Shown: in pieces, positions 1-12,853 of the stretch
How positions within the stretch are numbered: position 1 is the stretch's first letter
How the letters are laid out: every line of letters starts with the position of its first letter
Assembly (NCBI GenBank): GCA_020055645.1
Contig: CM034546.1
Location: 93,248,001 to 93,312,000, forward strand
Direction: 5' to 3'
Source: Tomocerus qinae
Taxonomy: Eukaryota > Arthropoda > Collembola > Entomobryomorpha > Tomoceridae
Length of the DNA: 64,000 nt
Translations under genes and position numbers: made by a program
Notes under the pieces: model-generated
Told to the model about the DNA's origin: nothing
Seen by the model: only the letters and a program-made list of their open reading frames with translations
The model's database searches: none

Positions 1-645
1 ATCTTTCATTTCCACTCGTTCGACTTTGACTCCCCAGGGATCTGTTGCTTCATCTAAAAGCCTCTGCATCATATGAGAGATTACTTCTCTCTCTGAAAGA
101 ATTTCTGCCAGAGACTTGGTGCCGAGGACATTCCTCAGAGTGGTTGCAGCAAGTAACCTTGTGGATGAGGCGTAGTCTTTCACATTGGCAATGGCTGTAA
201 TTGGATCCCAGACACGGTAATAGATAACAGCGTCTACAGCAACTGTGACCGAATCTTTACTCAATATCTCCTGAGGTGGAACATCAAAGCTAATGGTTCT
301 TAAATCCAAAACGTGGAATTCATCAGTACAAGGTAATACAAAGAAGGTACCCGGACCACGGGCTCCACCCGATCTCAATCGTCCCATCCGAAATATCACT
401 ACTCGTTGATACTCCTTTACTACTTGGAAACACCAACACAATCCACATGGAAATATGAACAGCAAGACTACGAGCAAGTACACAATAAGCAGTCGGACTA
501 CTTTTGCTAAAAATCCTTCTGGTTCTTGTTGTTTTACCAAAAGTCTTGCTGGTGGTTGATCCTTAACAAAGCCTCCTGCCTCCACTCCTTCTGAATCATC
601 ATCATCATTTTGAAATGGGTTGCCACCTTCTTGATATTGCTGCAT
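1..645 (-). CDS. stomatin/MEC-2-like band 7 protein (N-terminal part, runs off window)
   Basis: A single open exon reads 215 codons from an ATG at 645-643 to the window edge. The N-terminus is acidic and cytosolic-looking. About residues 47-72 form the hydrophobic hairpin with its conserved proline (LLFIFPCGLCW), then YQRVVIFRMGRL and the band 7/PHB core (GPGTFFVLPCTDEF, SFDVPPQEILSKDSVTVAVD, TTLRNVLGT, DPWGVKVERVEMKD). These blocks match stomatins almost residue for residue, so the family call is firm. Stomatins are oligomeric, cholesterol-binding membrane scaffolds that modulate ion channels; the specific channel here is unknown. The C-terminal half of the PHB domain and the coiled coil lie outside the window. 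No splice donor is needed inside the visible part. Confidence 0.9.
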   Translation of the reverse strand, partial: MQQYQEGGNPFQNDDDDSEGVEAGGFVKDQPPARLLVKQQEPEGFLAKVVRLLIVYLLVVLLFIFPCGLCWCFQVVKEYQRVVIFRMGRLRSGGARGPGTFFVLPCTDEFHVLDLRTISFDVPPQEILSKDSVTVAVDAVIYYRVWDPITAIANVKDYASSTRLLAATTLRNVLGTKSLAEILSEREVISHMMQRLLDEATDPWGVKVERVEMKD

Positions 646-2342
646 TTTTATTTCTAATGGCTGTTACTCTCAAAGATTTTACTCCTGAATTTAGCAAAGA
701 ACCTTGAATTTAGATTATTCTCTTACTGATTAAAATCGTCACAAGTTGTAAATTAACCGGACCGTGAGAACCAATGAAAAATAAATATACGATTTTATGA
801 AATTACAATAGCTAAACATTTTAATTTTGAAAGTCATGCATTGTTGAAGTTTTACTGCAGTAGTCTCTGTGTGTAGGTTCTTTTGATTTATGTCAAGGAA
901 ACCCCAATACTCCTTAATTTGTAGAAACAAGATAACCCAGTACGACAATGACAATGCATTATTAAACGTGATATAAACTAAATCATTACATTTATTTCAT
1001 TTCATTACACGAGACTCCGAAAATTCCCTGAAAAGAAGAAAAATAATTGAGTACGTTGAGTTATAACAGACCGTGACCGTACCGTCAAAGTCGGCATTAA
1101 CTTTCTATGTACTTATTACATTGACACAATATAATGCGTATCGGCAATTGTAGAATAGGCGGAAATACATACTACAGAGGCGTAGCTTATGTTAAATCAA
1201 ATCGCATAATGCGGCTTTAGTATTTAAAATTTTCCATTACACTGCAAGCACAACATAAATAAAGGTCACATAAGAACTACATAAAGCTATTAATACGTAT
1301 AATATAACTATATTGTCACTATAACTCAACAAACAGCACAGCAATTCCATTGACTTAACATCGCTTGTTAACATATTGGCTGTAAAATGTTAATATTTAT
1401 GTGAACAAAGTGATGCAGATGTAAGATAAATGCATTTTGTAATTTTAAATCACCGACAAAGGTCATCAGTTTGACTCTGAGCATAGTGATAGCAGTATGC
1501 ATATGCAATGTACGTGCCCTTTGGTTTCAAAGATTGATTTGTTTATTGACAACTGACAGCTATAGGCCTTGTTAGTAAGAATTATCTTAATCTTTTTGAT
1601 TTACTGATGTGACTTCCCACACTTCCCAGTAGTCTACTGGCGTTTATGTTCGGTTAGGAGGAAATGGGATTTGAAAATACAAACTGAGCTTGGAGAGCGC
1701 AAATAAACAAGATAAAGCAATGTAATTTGTGTAGGTAATATTGACCTATCACTAATGACACTATTTAGATTACGTATTTGTACAGTGATAGATACCATTT
1801 GTGCCTAGTATGATGATACATGTAGAATGACGACAAATTATAATATTTCCCATAATATATGCTTGAATTATAAGTATAGAAACAGTACCTAACAGAAAGG
1901 AAGGACTAAACGTATCAGGAAATATTGTTAGGAAAATGGATAATATTTATTAGAGAAATAATTGCCTTGATGCAAATAGAAAGACCAACACTCAATGTCA
2001 CAAACCGATGGATGTCTCTTGAGCATACGCCATAAGTGACTGTTAGTATTACAAACACTGTAGCCGCATAAGTACTGTCGTGCCCCAGCTCATACCGAAC
2101 ACCAAAGTTTCAAACTTCAACATCTAATTTTTGCTTACAAATATTTTCACAAAAGTAAAATTTCATAATGAATTCAGTCATTCCAAAATATTGTATAAGC
2201 CAGGACCCAAAAACTAAATGCATGCAAGAAAAACTGTCTTTTTGTAAGTTATCAACTAATTTTCTTATGTTAATCATTACTTTTAGCTTCATTCACAGCC
2301 ATCATTTCATTCTAAAGCACTTTAAAAATATAATTATTTGCA
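646..2342. other. intergenic, AT-rich, nothing recognised
   Basis: This is the shared upstream region of the divergent stomatin-like (-) and first scramblase-like (+) genes, so it should hold both promoters. I see no clear TATA box, repeat or RNA gene. The only open frames are short and lack family features. Confidence 0.5.
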
Positions 2343-3330
2343 ATGTTCGTAGACAACAACGAATGCGACCAAGAAATAATTTTGCAAGACGAAATTAAGA
2401 ATGATTTGGGCTATCTCCAGAACTTCAGCTCTATAAAACTGGTATACGGCAAGAAAGGTAAGTTGAAGATTCAAATACATTTTATTTAAACTCTTTTATA
2501 CATCACTCATTACTTTATGTGAAGTATATATCTAAATTTTCTTGTGGATACATTTTGTTGAATCAGAAGAAGCTGTATATAGATTTGAAGACGAAAATGG
2601 AAGTCTTATTTTATCTGGTAAATCGAATACATTGGACAATTCCTTTATCATCCTTTCCAATAGGGATAAAATTCTATTTCAAATTGAATCATCGGATGAC
2701 CATTTGAAGAATGCCAGTGAACCAACAAAGGTACTAACAAGTAGTAATAAAGCACTTGTATCATAGCAAAGCTCATTCTGGAGTTGCATGCAGATAACTT
2801 TTAATTCTGTAACTTTTCACAGCGATGTAAAATCTTATCTTCATCTTCTCTTCTGAGCTACATAAACATTCACCCTCCAATGATTTCCTTGATAAAATAC
2901 GACATTCGAGACACGAATAATAAAGTATACCTAACAGTTGAATCTGGCAACTGTTTCAACCCTGAGTATCTGGTGAGTAAAACATAATGAGACATGAAAT
3001 ACGGTTTGCAATTGGATATTGGTACCAGTTGTGTTTTGTCTCATTTAGTCAAAGTGGCAATTTTTAATAGGTAAAGGCAAGCAACGGTATCAAAACTATA
3101 GCTAAATTAAAAGAAAGCTCGGGATGCTTGGAGTTGACTATCTTGGATCCTGAAAATCTAAATCTGGTATCCAAAGTCTCACTGGTAGCCCTACTAATGA
3201 TTATGGTAAGTTTTGAGTATGTTAATTATTCTTTGTTTTAAGATTAAATGTTTAATGCAAAGTCAATATTTTTGTTCACTAGAAGAATACATCTCAGTCA
3301 AGTAACGGAAATATTTTAAAGATTGTCTAA
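2343..3330 (+). CDS. divergent phospholipid-scramblase-like protein A
   Basis: Five-exon model: 2343-2457, 2567-2730, 2823-2972, 3071-3205, 3283-3330 (phases 1,0,0,0), 203 aa, all GT-AG. The start ATG is the first in the exon. Residues about 22-37 (DLGYLQNFSSIKLVYGKK) correspond to the scramblase opening block (PGLEYL..LDQL type). A strand-rich middle (AVYRFEDENGSLILSG) matches the position of the conserved YEI.d..gq..y.a block. The last long exon ends in a hydrophobic run (VSLVALLMIM), where scramblases have the C-terminal hydrophobic helix. The palmitoylated Cys-rich cluster and the acidic Ca2+-binding loop of typical scramblases are not visible. Exon layout parallels the three paralogues in this window. 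The family assignment rests on that parallel; activity as a lipid scramblase is doubtful. Confidence 0.6.
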
Positions 3331-4220
3331 AGATTTTACCAGTTCCTGATTGGACGTAACTGTTTACTAATTTTGAATGTTTGTTCGTTTCGTTTACTGT
3401 TTACTATACCTTTAGGCCATGTCGTTACTGTTTTTATACTGTATAAATGCCAGATAATCTTACTGTCTTCCATATTATGTAAATACCATACATGACTAAC
3501 TACAACCTATAATTACCTACAAAATCCAGTGATGTTAAGTTTGCCAAATGTGACTCTATACAAAACAAATATTCTACATAATTACTACAGTGTTAGCTCT
3601 GTTATAATAGTAAATCCATGTAATTACGTGAGTAGTTGTTGAGACTTATAATAACATGTCTATTTTCATGACCTATTGTAATCTCAGCTTAATTACTCAA
3701 TTGTTAACTCTGTTGACTGTTGTCTTCTTCGTAATGTAAGAGTTAAAGATTATTTCCTATGAAAGAGCCATGTACATACTTTTATAAAATCTGCACAAAA
3801 TAGGTTACCTTTTACTGAAAATTGTACAGACGGAACACTTACGTGTAACGGAATCTTTGGATGTGATAATTTCTTTGAATAAATGCATCATAATGAGATG
3901 GTCAAGACCTACTGAGCTCCTTTCGAAAGTTTACGTTTGAAAATTAGCATCCTAATGTGAGTCCGCATTCACTTTCCAAATTTACTCCTTCGAACATTTC
4001 ATTGCAAATTCCTTGCTTAAAATTCAGTCTGGCATTACTACATAGAAAGTTAATTATTTTTCATTTCTTAATTTTAGTTATTGCATGTTATGTAGTAATG
4101 CTCTAAATAGGTGAACAGTTCGGCATTTTTATTCATCAGGGCACTTCATAATGTAGTACATTAATAGTTCCCATTGACAAACTTAATTTGAAATTTTTTC
4201 TATTTCCCGGCTACATTAAA

Positions 4221-5412
4221 ATGAACAATGATCCTGGTGAACTTTTTACAGTTATTACACAACAACCGACTTGCATTACAAACAGAGGTAAGTGACATTC
4301 GTAAAATAATTTGTTAAGGGACGTCCGTAAAGTAACATTTTTGTGTTTACAAAATAGCAGATTCTAGATGGAGATTCCTGGAACCTCCCGTAGCAGTTTA
4401 TCCAGTGTGGAGCCAGGCACTGCAGTCCTGTAACTTTTTCAAAATAAGAAATAGTGAAAAAGGCAATATTTCCTATATGATGAAATAATGTGATACTTGT
4501 GTGATTGGCGGATGTAGTTGATTGATCAAATTATTTACAGTGGGTTGCTGTAAAGTACATGGAGAATATGAAATCATGGATGAGAAACATCAGCTACTGT
4601 TTAAATGTAGTGTCAAAAAGGACTGCTGTGGTCGCTTCGTGAGAAAAGTCATTGTGGCGACCTGCGAGAACGAGCCATCAATTGAAATCGATTACGAGCA
4701 AACAGGCATTTGTTCATTTTACGAAAAGGTTAGTGTACATTAATTTCAATGGCAAATTCCAGTACAAAAGCTCCTATAATATAATGATTAATATTCTTCT
4801 AGGATTTAATTCACATAAATTCTCCAGAAGGGATTTCAATAGGCTTTGTTAGCAAAAGGATATTTGCCTTGGTTGAAATGGCTTACTTGATATGGGACAT
4901 ACATAACCGAGTTCGATTCAGAGTTGAACCTCTCTTCCATTTAGCCAAAGGAAAGGAATACCAAGTAAAAGAACATCACCAATATATTATCAAATATCAT
5001 GATTCATCATCGATTTATGCCCTACTGCATTATAAATATACGATAGTCAGTTTATACTATTATGTAGTGTAGATACACAGTATTATCATTCATTAATGCA
5101 ACTTTCCTTCCTCCGGCAATAATATGCTGCCAGGTTCTGGAGAATGATATTGTGGTAGCTCACATATACAGGAAAAATTACTGGAAATACGTCATGAGTA
5201 CGTGCGACTACTTGAGCGCTTTCGACAAAGCCAATCTACTTTGTTGCATAATCATAATGGTCAGCAAGAAGTGCAGTACTACTTTTGTATATTATAGTAA
5301 TACTAAATGCCACAAATTTTGACAGATATTTGTACATAATCTGGTTATTTAATTAGCCGGCAGAAAATAATGATGGAAATATTTTCCGTAGGACATTGAT
5401 GTATCTTCTTGA
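4221..5412 (+). CDS. divergent phospholipid-scramblase-like protein B
   Basis: Exons 4221-4287, 4541-4728, 4803-4964, 5134-5259, 5392-5412 (phases 1,0,0,0) give 187 aa. The start is the ATG that puts the first short exon in frame with phase-1 splicing. The second exon carries CKVHGEYEIMDEKHQLLFKC and a CC pair, matching the scramblase YEI..s.gq..y.a...CC block. The third begins INSPEGISIGFV, like the family's APPGVPIGYV. The fourth carries KYVMSTCDYLSAFDKANLLC followed by CIIIM, corresponding to the C-terminal helix, but the DADnFgi.FP Ca2+-binding segment is not conserved. The coding exon sizes 188, 162 and 126 nt are identical to those of paralogue C, which supports the splice model. The last exon adds only six residues. 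It probably acts at a membrane; function is unknown. Confidence 0.75.
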
Positions 5413-6307
5413 GAAGTTATTTCACTGGATAAACATCTCCTAACTGTTCTTAAAGGTGGTAAATCGACATACGGTAATTTTGAGTAACATAAGTAAAAAA
5501 TTAACCACATCCGTCTTTGTACTTTTACGTACATCTCAAAGCAATGGTATTTTCAGGAAGTTTTCTAAACAAATAGGTAACATGGTATTTATTAATGATT
5601 CACCTTCATTAAATAGAAAATTCTATGTAAAATGCTTATAATTTGTACTTTTCTGTACTGAAAGTAAAAAAAACATCTTTCACCTAAAATGTAAAACAAG
5701 TGTGAAAATGTGACTCACCAAGAGGAAAGTGAAAGTAAACAATTTAGAGTAAATTTTTAATTTTCGAATAAAAAACTATTTACCTCATCCTGGCTACTCT
5801 TCCTGTTTATATGCTTATGCAGTTCATCACATTAACATTATCTGGCCCAAGCTTCAGCAAGTTCTACGGAATATGTTGAGTAGCAAACGTAAAAAGACAG
5901 GAATTATAGGTTCGTTTCTTGAACGTTTATTTAATGTAGACCTAAAAAAATGTCAAACTTCCTTGTTTGGTCTTACGTAACTGTAACCATTCACCATATG
6001 ATATAATTACAGTACCACAAATGGCAGCAATATATTTATCAAGGATATAGGTATAATATATGTTGGTCTTAATGTTTCTTAATTTACTTCATCAGTTGCA
6101 AGAAAATTACCGTAAATACGTGCAAGCAATTATATAGCTCTCGTATTTAGACCAACCATGACGCAAAACTTTTGCGTGTTAACATTCGTCATTCGTATCG
6201 TACTCACATTTTCATTAACAATATTGGACACTAAGTTATTTAGATAAGGTGTGTCAGTATCTTTCTTGAAACCAATTAACAAGTTAAAGAAAGGTCAACG
6301 TTTAAGA

Positions 6308-7707
6308 ATGGAAGGAAGTTCTTCTGGGACAGTGTGCAAACACTCTGAAGGTCAGTATATAAACTTATATAAATTGAAATGAGATTAAAATTAAATAGCC
6401 ATTATTAAATTAAGCTGCTCCAAAAGTAAAGGAACATTTTAACATTTGCGTTTTTCTACAGCTTGTCCACCGGGATTAGAAGCTTTACGACCACCTAACC
6501 TATTTATTGTGCAGCAAAATTTATGTGGTAAGTAAATAATAATTACCCAACTTCCAGATAAAACTGGATACGTGCCCATTTAACTTAACACAAAATCACA
6601 GTAGTAATTTAAAAATCATGACATTGCGGTTTTGAGATTTCTCATGGGTTAGCTGGAAACGCTGTAAATATTTCATTCTTCTATTCATATATTACATTGT
6701 GGCAAATGCCGTCCCCCTTACCCCTTGCTTGCTTAGTACCTAACGAATATCATTAAATGAACATGTGAATAAGAAAATTTGGCTGGAATGAGTGTAAAGG
6801 CTACCTTGAGTTCTTTTTGATTCTTACCCCACGAATTCGAAAGATTTCTGTATCTATACAATGATAATGTAACAATATTTTAGATTATTTTCCGAATTGT
6901 TTCAGGAGGATGGTTTAATTCATCACGGTCTTATGAAATCAGAGATGACAAAAAGCAACTGTTATTAAAGGGAAGTCAGAAAAAACAACTTTTTTGCAAT
7001 AGAGGCTCAGAAAAAATAATTCTATCCAATTTGCGACGCAGAGATATTATTTCGGTAGAATTTGAGATCGACGGCCTGTGTGAATCCAGTGCAGTAAGTT
7101 TCTGATACTATTATAACATGCAATTCTAGAATGGACATAATATGACTGTACTAACTATTACTAAATTACTGTTTTCTTAAGGAAGCAACGGTTTCAGCAC
7201 CATTAAATAGACCCATTGGTCATATTGTAAAATATGGAGGTGTGTATGCTGCACCATCCTTTGAAATGACAAATAATGATAACAACGTCATATTTACAGC
7301 CGAACCGAAGGAATCGTCAACTACAGGCGGACTAGAATATCCAGTGAGTAAAACTATTCCTAATTCATTTAGAGAAAATGTTTTGAACCATATTCCTTCA
7401 GTTGTATATAAAACAAATGTCTGTTTCAGATAAAATCGACAGATGGATTGGTTGCACACGTAGGTGTGAAAAGTGGATTAAATTTTATTTTGAACACAGC
7501 TCCGCATTTGTCTCCTACCCATAAAGCGCTACTTATAGGATTTATTATAGCATTAGTAAGTGATTCCTGCATTAATTTGTTCAAATGAATCAATATGCTG
7601 TGTTATAAAAATGCAATCAGCTAATATTTTTTTGCATTTTCTAGGACATCCTGAAACATGGGAAACAAAGCGTTAAGACAAATGATTACGAATACAAAGG
7701 AGAATGA
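6308..7707 (+). CDS. divergent phospholipid-scramblase-like protein C
   Basis: Six exons: 6308-6350, 6462-6527, 6906-7093, 7182-7343, 7430-7555, 7645-7707 (phases 1,1,0,0,0), 215 aa. The 66-nt second exon encodes CPPGLEALRPPNLFIVQQNL, the clearest match in the cluster to the scramblase PPGLEyL..ld.llv.Q signature. Then come SYEIRDDKKQLLLKG, a VSAPLNRPIGHIVK strand (family: aPpg..iGyv) and a C-terminal hydrophobic stretch (ALLIGFIIAL). There is no Cys cluster and no acidic Ca2+ loop. The gene lies head to tail 0.9 kb after paralogue B and convergent with the secreted acidic gene that ends at 7865. The family is probable, the biochemical activity unproven. Confidence 0.8.
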
Positions 7708-7864
7708 TTTTAAAATACAAAATAATTTCAGATGTGTGAATGAGTGTAATACACAATTTAACAGTGATTACATAAAATGTAGCTAAATAATACGTAGTTT
7801 ATTCTATCAGGGTGTTCAGGATATGTACAACGATTTAGTTCTTGAATAAATAATTTTTCCACAG

Positions 7865-8606
7865 TTACTTCGGTGGTTTGGTTTGTGTTACAGCTTCTGT
7901 TACTGCAGGAGGAGCTTTTGTTTTGTTTAAATTACGTCTCCTAAATTCTTCCTCGTCTTCCTCGTCGTCTTCATCATCTTCCTCGTCTTCAGGCAATTCT
8001 TGAGATTCGGACAATTCACTCAAGATTTCTGTAGAGTTGTTACCTGTGGTAGCGATCTTAGTCGAATTGCTCTTCAAGGTAGCTTCCTCTGGAGGTTCTG
8101 TTGTCTTAAGCGGAAAACCAACGACTTGGTTGTACACTGAAATTAATCGCTTACTAACGTCTACTGGTGCAAACGAGAAGGCACCATGAAAGATATCGTG
8201 GACATTTCCAGATACTACTCCCTTAAAAATCTTTGATACAGATGCAACGACCCGAGGAATGTTTTCGTATTCTCGTGTATCAGTGTCTTCATCTTGCCGT
8301 GGTATAATAGTTAATTCCTGAAGAGAATATTTACTTACAGTAGGGTAGAATTTAGATTAATATAGTATGCATGATCCATGTTCTCACCTCAGTAGTGTTG
8401 ACACTTTCGAATTTGACATCTCCATTAGGTAGACTTTTGGCATTCAAAAATAGCACAGATGACTGATCATATTTAGGAAAAAATCAACTTTCAAATTGAG
8501 TACCGATTTACATGCAAATTGTTGAGAAAAATAATAAACTAAAATAATTTACCTGTACAGTAAGAAATGTAAAGCAAATTAAGGATATTTTAGTGGTAAA
8601 CCCCAT
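7865..8606 (-). CDS. secreted acidic protein, unknown family (paralogue 1)
   Basis: Three exons read leftward: 8606-8553, 8462-8388, 8317-7865, all phase 0, 193 aa. The first exon is a typical signal peptide (MGFTTKISLICFTFLTVQ). The body has a conserved-looking core, NVHDIFHGAFSFAP followed by VYNQVVGFP, then a Ser/Thr-rich stretch, a run of Glu/Asp (about residues 147-163) and a basic tail. An AATAAA on this strand lies at about 7798-7803. A second gene at 9555-10484 shares the signal-peptide layout, the exon order and the HGAFSFAP core, so these are tandem duplicates. I do not recognise the family; secretion and low-complexity acidity are the only functional hints. It is convergent with scramblase-like gene C. 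Confidence 0.7.
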
Positions 8607-9554
8607 TTCTACTATTACTAGTTTGACGAGTGGCAAAAATAGAAATGGCCGAGTTTTGATGATCACCCGCAGAGCGGTTTCATTGGGTCTCTTTATTGTT
8701 ACGGTAAATTACGAGGCTTTATATTTGATGCATAATAAAATCGATTTTTTACCGTTGTCAATCAGAATTGTTGATTAAGAGAACAAGTAGACTACGATGA
8801 GACACGTCTATTAAATACCTTTGCGGTAGATTGGGTAATAAATTTGTTAACAGATGTTATCCATTCACTTATGTAGGCTATTTTCGATATTTGCGTGAAA
8901 AATTATATGTTTTCAGGTCAGTTGGGTTTTGGTGTGTTAATAATTCAGAAATCTCAAGCTGAGAGCATTAATTTTACTGTTTTATGGGTTTTGTGTACCA
9001 CTGTAGCATATCATGGGCCATGGGAATGTAAAAGCATATACGGTAGATTCTCCCTGGCTATTGCTGAAATGCAAATGCAAGCAAAAACTCATTTTAAACT
9101 GTCTATTATATTCCTAGGGCAGTGTATCTCTTAAATGGGCCTTATTGTATGTTATATAAGTGTTAGTATAAACTAGGATGAATTAATGCTACTCTGTAGG
9201 TGTTCCAGTAATTACATAATATATGCTATGTAGTCATCAAACATTTTAAAATCATATGATTTATGTTACGATAGAAAATCTTGATAAAAGTCATTTATGG
9301 ATTTTCGAAGTAAACATTATAATTAACTCATGATACTACTTAACTTGGTATATAGCAACGACATGAGACGAGACGGACATTCACTGTCGGTTAATGATGA
9401 TAAATTGGCTCATTCACTTAAAATACATGCTTCTGAAAGTGGAGTAAACTCCAGCAAGAAAATCCGATAATTAGTACAGAGTGATTGACCCTGACTATGA
9501 AAAGGTTTTTTAATTTCCATACCTAAACAGCTAGGAATACAATACATGAATAAA
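8607..9554. other. intergenic between the two secreted acidic paralogues
   Basis: AT-rich sequence containing the upstream region of paralogue 1 and the 3' flank of paralogue 2. There is no additional exon with splice signals and no repeat that I can support. Confidence 0.45.
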
Positions 9555-10484
9555 TTAATAGTAATCAATCTTATTGCGTCTGTCTCTGGTTACACTTCCA
9601 CCATCACTGTCCTCATCTTCATCGGCTTCGGCAGCTGTAGTCGCCGCTGGGGTCGCGCTAGTTGCAGATGATAAAGGTCTTGGGGTAGTAACCCTCGTAG
9701 GAGGTGGCAGTCCGACTACCGAATTGTAAACGGTATTTATTCCGTAAGTGACATTTTTCGGTGCAAAGCTAAATGCTCCATGGAGAATATCATTGATGCT
9801 CCCAGTCAACAAACCATTCACGATTTTTGTCACTCCTGCATAATAATTGTGTTTAATTATTGTAATCATCAACTCAGCTGATTTGAATTAAATTTAGAAT
9901 GCTGCAAATAAGTTTTAAACCTGGAATGATAGCTGGGATTTCGGGCCGGGCTGTCGTTTCGTCATCTTCATCTTCCTGTCTCGCTTGGGCTTGACGTCGA
10001 CGTTGTTGTTGAAGTAGCCTATCTTGCTGTTGCACTACTTCAGCTGCAGGCCCATCCACTCTTAATCTCGTTAAGGACTATTAGAAACAAAACTAAATTA
10101 TAATATGATAATAACCCAAAGAGAGGTGAATGGTCAATGTCAACTTGCATGTCTTGTGAGGTCCTCATCTTCGTCTTCCTGTCCCGGAATGTTCACCTAA
10201 CATTTTCCAGTGAAATTAGCATTTAAAGCAATTTTAGCATTTATTTGTGTACGCTAAAGAATGCCATATACCTCACTGTCACTTATATCTGGAAGTAGCC
10301 TTAATGTTTTCGGGAGGACCAACACCAAAGAAATCTAAAAAACAAGCGTTAGTATTAATTTCATGGAGAACTATCTGTAAGAAAGAGAATTGACCCGTGA
10401 AAATCAAAATTGTTAGTAAATGGGTAAAGTAAATATTACATGCAAAATAAATAGGATCGACACAATTCTGACCGTAAGTGACAT
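9555..10484 (-). CDS. secreted acidic protein, unknown family (paralogue 2)
   Basis: Five exons, leftward: 10484-10440 (signal peptide MSLTVRIVSILFILH), 10334-10272, 10196-10149, 10077-9921, 9835-9555, giving 197 aa. Start, first two exons and the core SINDILHGAFSFAP...YNSVVGLP align with paralogue 1. The middle adds a Gln/Arg-rich, coiled-coil-like insert (EVVQQQDRLLQQQRRRQAQA) and two acidic patches; the tail is Ala/Thr-rich and ends RRNKIDYY. Intron 3 needs a GC donor (exon CAT, then GCAAGT) to stay in frame; reading through meets a stop within three codons. A weaker GT alternative one base upstream of that stop exists. Other introns are GT-AG. Probably secreted; function unknown. Confidence 0.6.
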
Positions 10485-12853
10485 GGTTGGTTTATTTGTT
10501 CTAAATTCAGTCTACTATATTTCTAGTTCAATAGGGCAATGGTTATTGGGGTTGAACTGAAAAATAAAAGTAAATTGAATCTTCCTGAGGAGAAATGGAT
10601 TAATTGCCAATGTACTCGGTTTATATGGTCATTATAATTGCTTTTGTAGTAAATTAGGCTCAGCAACAGGACAGGTGTTTTCATCACGAAGAACAATCCA
10701 AAATCCAATGGTTAGTTCGTTCAACCTTCAGTTCCAGATTTTATTCGAGGGTTTATTCCTTCCTTAGGCATATTGTATGAATACTTTATTGGATTTTGTT
10801 GCTATAAATATAGAGCCAGTAATGATTAATAAGTGTAGAAACCATTTCCCTTTAATGCCATTCTTTTGTTGGAGATTACGAGTTTTAGCTCAGTATCTAA
10901 CCATGTAATTTAGTATTTAAGGAAAGGAGTGAAATAACTTGGAGCAGAATTCTGCGGCAGACGTTATAAGCAAAGTGAAATTGTCATATGGCAAATCGTT
11001 GAATCATTCCTTAATTACAAAAATATCTCTATCCATCGGTTTTACATGCTTCATTTTTTCCTATTACGTAAATCGGAGTAGTAGCTGATTAAATATTTAG
11101 CCCTATATTATACTTGTAATATAATTACTAAGAACTTAGTGCTTAAACTTTAACGAATTTCTTCACAAAATAGAATACTATGAATTAATATTGAAGGAAG
11201 TCTTTGCTTGTGTAAGAGGAAATATTATGCGTGCCCATTTATAGCTTAAGCCAATGCATACGACTGTCATCGCCAACGTTTAAGGAGTTATACCACATAG
11301 CATTGTTATGTCAAGAGGTGCGAAATGTATTTATGCGGAGGTGGTATTCACATGCACGAGCGTATATTACTCATATGCATAATGTGTACAATGCACCTTT
11401 CAAATCAGATACACAGAGTAGTAGAATACAAATTCTTCAATATATAGCTGTAGATGTATTGAAAGCAACTTGTAAAAATGCCCTGAAGTAAACTCGCAAT
11501 AAAAAACTCCTTTGCTACGTATACATAAGCTACAGGTGGGAGATTCATAGTAGGATATTCTTGTATTTATTTATATTATGTTTTCTACACGTTCACTTTA
11601 TTTGAGAATTACAACATCTTTTATCTACATTGCCACTTTAATCTCATAGTATTCCAATTCCCGATTAAAATTGCTTTTTTTCAACCACACAGTAATCTAA
11701 ACCTTTAAATATAACTAAGCAGGCTTGCAGGGATTATCCAATACAGATGTAAAATCATACTAAATTGTGGGTTACAACATTTATAGTCTAAAGTACAGGA
11801 TGGTAAGTTCTGTGTGTTTCATAATCTACCTAATTGCTATTCTAATTGAGTCCAATTGTGATAATTTAAATAACTTTGCCATAATCTTTTGGCTGCAGCT
11901 CTCAGGCCCAAATTATCATTTGCTTACCTTGAATTTCAAAACGCTCATTTAGGAGCATCATTAAACAACACAAAATACAACGATATTAGTTCTCAACCTA
12001 ATGATGACTCCGAGTATGAGACAGTTTCTCGATTGACAACATATTGTACTCACAAAAATTATAGTTTTTCTGCGAACAGTACGTGCATTACTAAGTAGTA
12101 ATAAATCGTAGTATAAGTTTAGTGCGCATAACGTCAATAGTGAATTACGTCAGTCCTTACAAATTGCATTTTAGTGATGTATCTCCAAAAGAAAAAATTC
12201 ACATAAAGTCATTCTTAGAAGTTGAGATGGTTCAAAGCATTATCATGTATATTATTTACACTGCAGATTCCACATACCGTATGCATTATCATATTGAAAA
12301 TATGCACAATAGCAGGAAAGCTTATTACTTTTGCTGTAACACTCTTTCTGTCTGTTGAATTGTCATTTGTTGATGTTTATTTTCCTCATTTTCCATTTCC
12401 AACGTGCTTGTTTGCACTGTGTTCCCTTTTCGTATCACTATTTGCATTTAGTATTGAATACACAACCGTGCGTGGTGATGTCAGTATAGGAGTGTACAGT
12501 ATCAGATCGATAAAGAAAAATATCCCTTTTAGCATAGGCATTTCCATTTTATTTTTATACGTTTACATAATATTGTGTCAATCTCAAAGGATGTAGATAT
12601 AATTCTAGCTTATCTAACTCACACTGAACGATATTGCATTGTTTATTTTACCCAACTGCCTAGGACTATTCATTCCTGCAAATCAAATAAATCTTGATCA
12701 TTGTGCAAAACAGATCTATACTACGTAAATACGTGCAAAATTTTAGTGATTTGTTCCACAGAGAAAAACTCAAATCAAAATTCATCTGCTAAATCGGAAG
12801 GGAATAATTCTTTTGTTTTGTGTGCCAATTAGGTGTCCATTCTCTACAGTAAG
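10485..12853. other. 2.4-kb intergenic stretch, no supported gene
   Basis: It holds the upstream regions of the secreted paralogue 2 (-) and scramblase-like gene D (+). Several short frames occur, including a hydrophobic one at 12222-12596, but none shows a family motif, a good start context or splice partners. I searched for scramblase-like exons (YEI block, 66-nt PPGLE exon) and found none. Confidence 0.4.

Noticed and set aside
12222-12596. 124-codon hydrophobic frame that could be a membrane protein
   Set aside because: Composition follows AT-richness; no start context, no splice partners, no recognisable family.
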